Of a stretch of DNA of 64,000 nucleotides, positions 60,398-64,000 are shown piece after piece. Position 1 is the stretch's first letter. The number at the start of each line of letters is the position of its first letter. Under the pieces are notes generated by a model, which did not search any database, was not told the origin of the DNA, and saw only the letters and a program-made list of their open reading frames with translations. The position numbers were made by a program, and so were the translations under genes. Where the stretch lies: positions 1,369,001-1,433,000 of the forward strand of contig NC_090591.1 in the NCBI RefSeq assembly GCF_017918235.1. The letters are read 5' to 3'. Source of the DNA: Porcisia hertigi. Lineage: Eukaryota > Euglenozoa > Kinetoplastea > Trypanosomatida > Trypanosomatidae.

Positions 60398-61624
60398 GAC
60401 GCAAGATGCCTCATAGAGCACGAACTAAAGACTTTTCTCACATGAGCGCAGCAAAGACAGTGAATTTGGGGGCAGCGTTCTGTAAGGTGGCTGAGTCGTC
60501 GAGGCGAGGGCGATCATTAAAATGAGAGGCGATTTCGCTCCCATTCACGCTTCCACTGCGTAGGCTGGGCACTCAAAGCGGCGAGGGACTTGCGGCTTCT
60601 CTCACCTCTCACGGTTAACTAGATTACACTAGGCTCCTTACCCCGCTTTCTCACTCCACATCCTGTTACCCCCCCCCCTCCCCCCCCCACGGCCAGGATG
60701 AGGTTTCTCGTCTGCTGTCGTCCATGGCGTGTCGCTTATTCTTTTGTTGGCCCCTTGGTCCCTCCCTCCTCCTCCTCTTTTCTATACGCGTTGAACCATA
60801 CATAGAGTTTCTGTTTTAGTTCTCTCTCTCTCTTTCGTTTGTTCTTGTTGTGTGCGTGCGCTGCGGTAGCTCCTCTTTGCTTTGTTACGCTCCCCCTTCA
60901 AGTCGGTTGTACCCGTGGTTGACTTTTAGGGGAAGTGCTTTTTGTTGTTGCTGGTGCTTGATGTATTGTTGTGTGTCTGTCCGTCTGTTGTTTACCTGTC
61001 TCTCTTTTTCCCCTCGCGTTTGTGTCTGCCTGCCTCGATTGTCAAGAGAGGTGCGCAATGGCGTGATGACAGATTTGTCCTTGTAAGGAAGAGGACGGAG
61101 CATCGGTGCCTGGAGTTGAAAATGTCCAAGAACACGAAAAAGGGTGGTGGTGTTGATGTAGTCTCTCGCGCCTCGTATCATCCGCGGGCGGATGAGGTGT
61201 TAGAAGTCCTTGTATGTCACTTTCCTGTAGCGTGTGTTGCTGCAGGTGCGTAGTCGTCCCCTCAACTCCGAATTGTGGCCCCTTCCTCCCCCCTCCTCCT
61301 GGCCTGTCGCGCCTGAATCGCCTTTGAAGGCATTGCGTGTGCTTATTGAACCCACAAAATGCCGAGGGGAGAGAGATGCCTGTTGGGCTCCTCTGTGTGA
61401 CGGTTGATCACGGTCACGTGTGTCATCCTGCAGAGTTGCTCTTCTTTAAACAAAGAGGTGCTTCGCAACGCGGTTCTATATTTCTGAATATCCCTCTTGC
61501 CCCCAACCCTCGTCTTGCCCTTCTCTGTCTCTCTCAACAGAAACATACCAACCAACCATACAAAGCACCGACACAGTGACACACCCAACTTGCGTGAGGA
61601 TCACCTTAGAAAGATTGCGCGAAG
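60398..61624 (+). other. 1.2-kb spacer
   Basis: Pyrimidine-rich with a C tract at 60670-60688 and CT run (60821-60834). A 43-codon frame at 61122-61253 is noted separately. No other gene-like frame. Confidence 0.55.
61122..61253 (+). CDS. Possible small ORF, 43 aa
   Basis: MSKNTKKGGGVDVVSRASYH followed by HPRADEVLEVL-like sequence ends at a TAG. The first 30 residues have good coding composition, the last dozen less so. It might be a small protein, the 5' end of a decayed gene, or chance. No homologue recognised. Confidence 0.2.
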   Translation: MSKNTKKGGGVDVVSRASYHPRADEVLEVLVCHFPVACVAAGA

Positions 61625-62308
61625 ATGAACGCGCGTCATGTACCGCTTGTGTGTGTCACTGTGGTGCTGGGTAGTTTGTTGGCCGCCCTAGGCTACTCCG
61701 CCTACAGGCAGCTGCGCGAGGACCGCAGGGACAGAGAAGGACGCTCGCCGCAGCCTACTGGGCAGTCGTCTATTATTGCTGCCGGTAAGCACGCCTTGGC
61801 GCCTTCACCACAGGCGGCCCCAATATCGCTTCCTGTGGAATCCCCGTACTCGGCAGCGGACAGGGCCAAGGCGCTGGAGCTGCTGAACGTCTTGAAGCAG
61901 AGCGCCAACGTCGCTTTCCAAGAGGGCCGTTTTGAGGATGCCTTACGTGGCTATCAGGACTGCATCGAGGTCACGTCGGCACTCGGTACCGCCGAAGCGG
62001 AGGCGGTCAAGGCTGAGCAGATTGTCCGAGCAAACGTGGTGATGGTGTGCATCCGCATGCACGAATACGATGCTGCACGTGCAGTGGCCACTATGCTGCT
62101 GCAGGATGCCGCCATAGCACTCCCAGAGGACCTCAAGGTGAAGGTACTCTACCGGCGAGGACTGGCCAGCAGAGCACTGGACGATCGCGAAGCAGCACTG
62201 GCGGACTTTAACGCTGCTCTGCATTTCTCAAAAGATCACAAAAATCCGGCCGTGGAGAAAGAGATCGCATTGCTGCAGCGGGGTGTGACACCCACGCCGG
62301 TGTCGTGA
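61625..62308 (+). CDS. Membrane-anchored TPR protein, 227 aa
   Basis: An N-terminal hydrophobic segment (residues 6-26, VPLVCVTVVLGSLLAALGYSA) acts as signal anchor, followed by a basic patch (RQLREDRRDREGR) and a Pro/Ser-rich linker. The C-terminal domain holds three TPR-like helix pairs: about 84-117 (LNVLKQSANVAFQEGRFEDA), 133-166 (NVVMVCIRMHEYDAARAVAT) and 171-204 (VKVLYRRGLASRALDDREAA). The layout of signal anchor then TPR resembles co-chaperone-like or import-receptor proteins of the mitochondrial outer membrane or ER. No specific family named; partner unknown. The charged patch after the anchor suggests the TPR domain faces the cytosol. Confidence 0.82.
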   Translation: MNARHVPLVCVTVVLGSLLAALGYSAYRQLREDRRDREGRSPQPTGQSSIIAAGKHALAPSPQAAPISLPVESPYSAADRAKALELLNVLKQSANVAFQEGRFEDALRGYQDCIEVTSALGTAEAEAVKAEQIVRANVVMVCIRMHEYDAARAVATMLLQDAAIALPEDLKVKVLYRRGLASRALDDREAALADFNAALHFSKDHKNPAVEKEIALLQRGVTPTPVS

Positions 62309-62978
62309 GGCCTGCGACCCGGTGGCAGTGCTGGTGGGAGGGGGGTGCGCTTAAAGCGCACCTGTCGATGTTTAGAGGCGGCGGCATGGAAACGTGGTTA
62401 GACCTCTTTAGCTTCTCTGTGGGGTGCCGTCATGTGAACCACCTGGCGAGGGTGGCGCCGTGAGCGTGCAGGTCTCTACTGGCGTTGAGGTCACAGTCGA
62501 CTTCAGGGAAGGCGCACTTAAACGACTTGAGAGTTGTGCTTTTCACAAAGCGAAATAAAGCCTTAATGTAGTGCTTGGAGGGCCTTGCGCAGACGTCGCA
62601 AAGGTCGCACCCTTCCCTGCTTGACCCCTCTTCAAAGAACCGATCTGTGTAATTGGTTTCCTGGCGCGGCACGGCGGTGTGCTGTCCCTTGAGCTGTTGC
62701 GCTGGCTGCCTCCGATTTCTGCGTGTGCAGCTCTCATGCTTTGCCCCTCCCCTCCCCTGTCTATGGCTGCTTTGGTGGCGTAAAGAAAACAACGTAAGCG
62801 CTCCGCTGCAACGTCTTTTGTTTTGGTCCGTTTGAGCAGCCCTCTTCACCTCCTCCCCTCCTCCCCTCCTCTTCCCTCCCCCCAAAAAAAAATATATATG
62901 TCGACAAATACCCCGTGCTTCCTTCACGGTTGAGGTAGCTGCCAGTACGTGATCCGTCAATCCCAGGTGAACGTGCAG
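62309..62978 (+). other. 0.7-kb spacer
   Basis: Contains a C/T tract at 62840-62883 and an A9 run that leads into the SHQ1 start region. A minus-strand frame (62430-63374) overlaps SHQ1 and is not taken as a gene. An ATG at 62898 is in frame with SHQ1 but stops at 62931. Confidence 0.6.
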
Positions 62979-64000
62979 ATGATCACCCCAGTGTTTGAGT
63001 GCACACAGGAGAACGGCTTCGTTGTCGTCCGTCTCTTTCTCTCGGCCATTTGTAAAGTGATGAGTGCAATATTCGATATTAACGAGACTCAGTTCACATT
63101 TCACTGCACTCCTTATTACTTGCGTCTTCGGTTCGACCAACACCTGCAGGAGGGCAAAGGGGAGCGGGCCACGTACGACCTGGAGGCGAATGTGCTCACA
63201 GTGTACCTGCCGAAGGCAAACGCCACAGAGATTTTCACAAAGCTGGATAACCCAGCTTATCTCATCGCTACGGAAAAACAGCGCGCCTCTCTTGTGCAGG
63301 TCCTTGGTGATGTCAATTCGAGTCACACCGTCACTCACGGGGGTGATGAGATGGAGGAGCTTGAGTACGTACAATCCTTGCCGGATGCCATCATTACAGG
63401 CGACACCGTAGTCCCGGGTGACGGCGTGGATTCAGGGGGGCAGTGTTCCTACGGCTTTGCCAACGCGTTCAGCGGACTTTTCCAAAAGCTCGACGCAGAC
63501 GTGGTTCATGAGGTGGTGGACTTGCACGATAATCCTGACCGCACTACGCGCGAGGAGCGCCGCCAATTACGACTTGCAGCAGAGATGAACGATTTCGACG
63601 AGGACGCGCTACTTTTCGCGTTTGAAGACACGGAGGGGGAAGTGGCGCAGGTCCTGCGTTACGTCCCTGTCCACATTAAAGATTTCCAAAACGCTCTTCA
63701 AGGAAACTCCGCCGAGTCCGGAAGGGCTCTGTCGTCAGCGGTGTTCGCCAGTATCCCTGAAGTAGGTGCATGCCCTGTACATCGGCCCGATGCGGATGCG
63801 GTGGAGGAGGAGGAGGAGACGACACTCCTCGGGGGTGCCGATGGGCGGCCGGTCACGGTGTGGTGCGGCAACGTTGCCGACTTCAAGAAGCCGCTTATTG
63901 AGGAAGTGCAGCTCACCGGTGGTGAGGGGGACGTGGCCTCATTAGCAGGCATAGCGGCTGATGCTGCTGCCACTTCTATGGGTTCTCAAACCGCCCCAGA
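62979..64000 (+). CDS. SHQ1: SHQ1, H/ACA RNP assembly factor (3' end outside window)
   Basis: 340 codons visible; it continues past the right edge. It begins MITPVFECTQENGFVVVRLF, the usual opening of SHQ1 proteins (MITPxF), followed by a CS domain to about residue 95 (TFHCTPYYLRLRF, TYDLEANVLTVYLPKA). The middle carries the SHQ1 hallmark: YGFANAFSGLFQKLDADVV, then DNPDRTTREERRQLRLAAEM, NDFDEDALLFAF and a VLRYVP segment, equivalent to YGFGN...ERR..RLAAE...FD.D.Y..D. SHQ1 binds the dyskerin/Cbf5 pseudouridine synthase as an RNA mimic before assembly of H/ACA RNPs. An Ala/Glu-rich acidic insert (AVEEEEETT) follows. The start is supported by the conserved first residues and an in-frame stop at 62931-62933. 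Confidence 0.92.
   Translation, partial: MITPVFECTQENGFVVVRLFLSAICKVMSAIFDINETQFTFHCTPYYLRLRFDQHLQEGKGERATYDLEANVLTVYLPKANATEIFTKLDNPAYLIATEKQRASLVQVLGDVNSSHTVTHGGDEMEELEYVQSLPDAIITGDTVVPGDGVDSGGQCSYGFANAFSGLFQKLDADVVHEVVDLHDNPDRTTREERRQLRLAAEMNDFDEDALLFAFEDTEGEVAQVLRYVPVHIKDFQNALQGNSAESGRALSSAVFASIPEVGACPVHRPDADAVEEEEETTLLGGADGRPVTVWCGNVADFKKPLIEEVQLTGGEGDVASLAGIAADAAATSMGSQTAP

Noticed and set aside
62430-63374. 314-codon open frame on the minus strand
   Set aside because: It is antisense to SHQ1, which has clear family motifs on the + strand; it shows no domain and no neighbour on the minus strand.
1-64000. CRISPR arrays, bacterial operons, riboswitches, insertion sequences
   Set aside because: None seen; the DNA has eukaryotic kinetoplastid organisation.

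Overview
The window looks like part of a kinetoplastid (trypanosomatid) chromosome, most likely from the Leishmania group. All recognisable genes lie on the + strand, have no visible introns and are separated by 0.3-3.8 kb spacers. The spacers are full of polypyrimidine tracts and GT/CA/TA microsatellites, as expected for trans-spliced polycistronic transcription. Two tandem genes encode kinetoplast-DNA-associated basic proteins, and a CKS1 protein of the Leishmania p12 type is present. I cannot assign a species.

Layout, left to right. 0-16.5 kb: the C-terminal end of a DEAD-box helicase (entering from the left edge), an unknown 421-aa protein, a roadblock/LC7 dynein light chain, an unknown 574-aa protein with a mitochondrial-type N-terminus, a ~1,200-aa NSUN-like RNA methyltransferase homologue that lacks the usual nucleophile, a small single-span membrane protein, a coiled-coil protein interrupted at an A11 run, and a small probable mitochondrial membrane protein. 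17.9-22.6 kb: a PH-domain protein, a coiled-coil protein and a WDR79/TCAB1-like WD40 protein. 23.6-34.4 kb: three HIBCH-like (3-hydroxyisobutyryl-CoA hydrolase family) genes. One is divergent, and two sit in a ~4.1-kb tandem duplication and differ by only seven bases, all amino-acid-changing.

35.8-44.0 kb: a long low-complexity protein with a C-terminal zinc ribbon, a probable mitochondrial protein with four cold-shock-like segments, and a small basic zinc-ribbon protein. 44.0-47.7 kb: a gene-free spacer with faint remnants of a non-LTR (ingi/L1Tc-type) retroposon. 47.7-64 kb: a TMEM18 homologue, a small membrane protein, TYW3 (wybutosine synthesis), an ENO4-like enolase homologue with lost catalytic residues, two KAP genes, CKS1, a membrane-anchored TPR protein, and the start of SHQ1 (running off the right edge).

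The genes do not form one pathway. Two themes recur: mitochondrion/kinetoplast proteins (NSUN-like, cold-shock-like, KAPs, several small membrane proteins) and RNA modification or RNP assembly (TCAB1-like, SHQ1, TYW3, NSUN-like). Two genes, near 13.1 kb and 15.0 kb, appear to continue in another frame after a homopolymer run, so sequencing or assembly error should be considered there.
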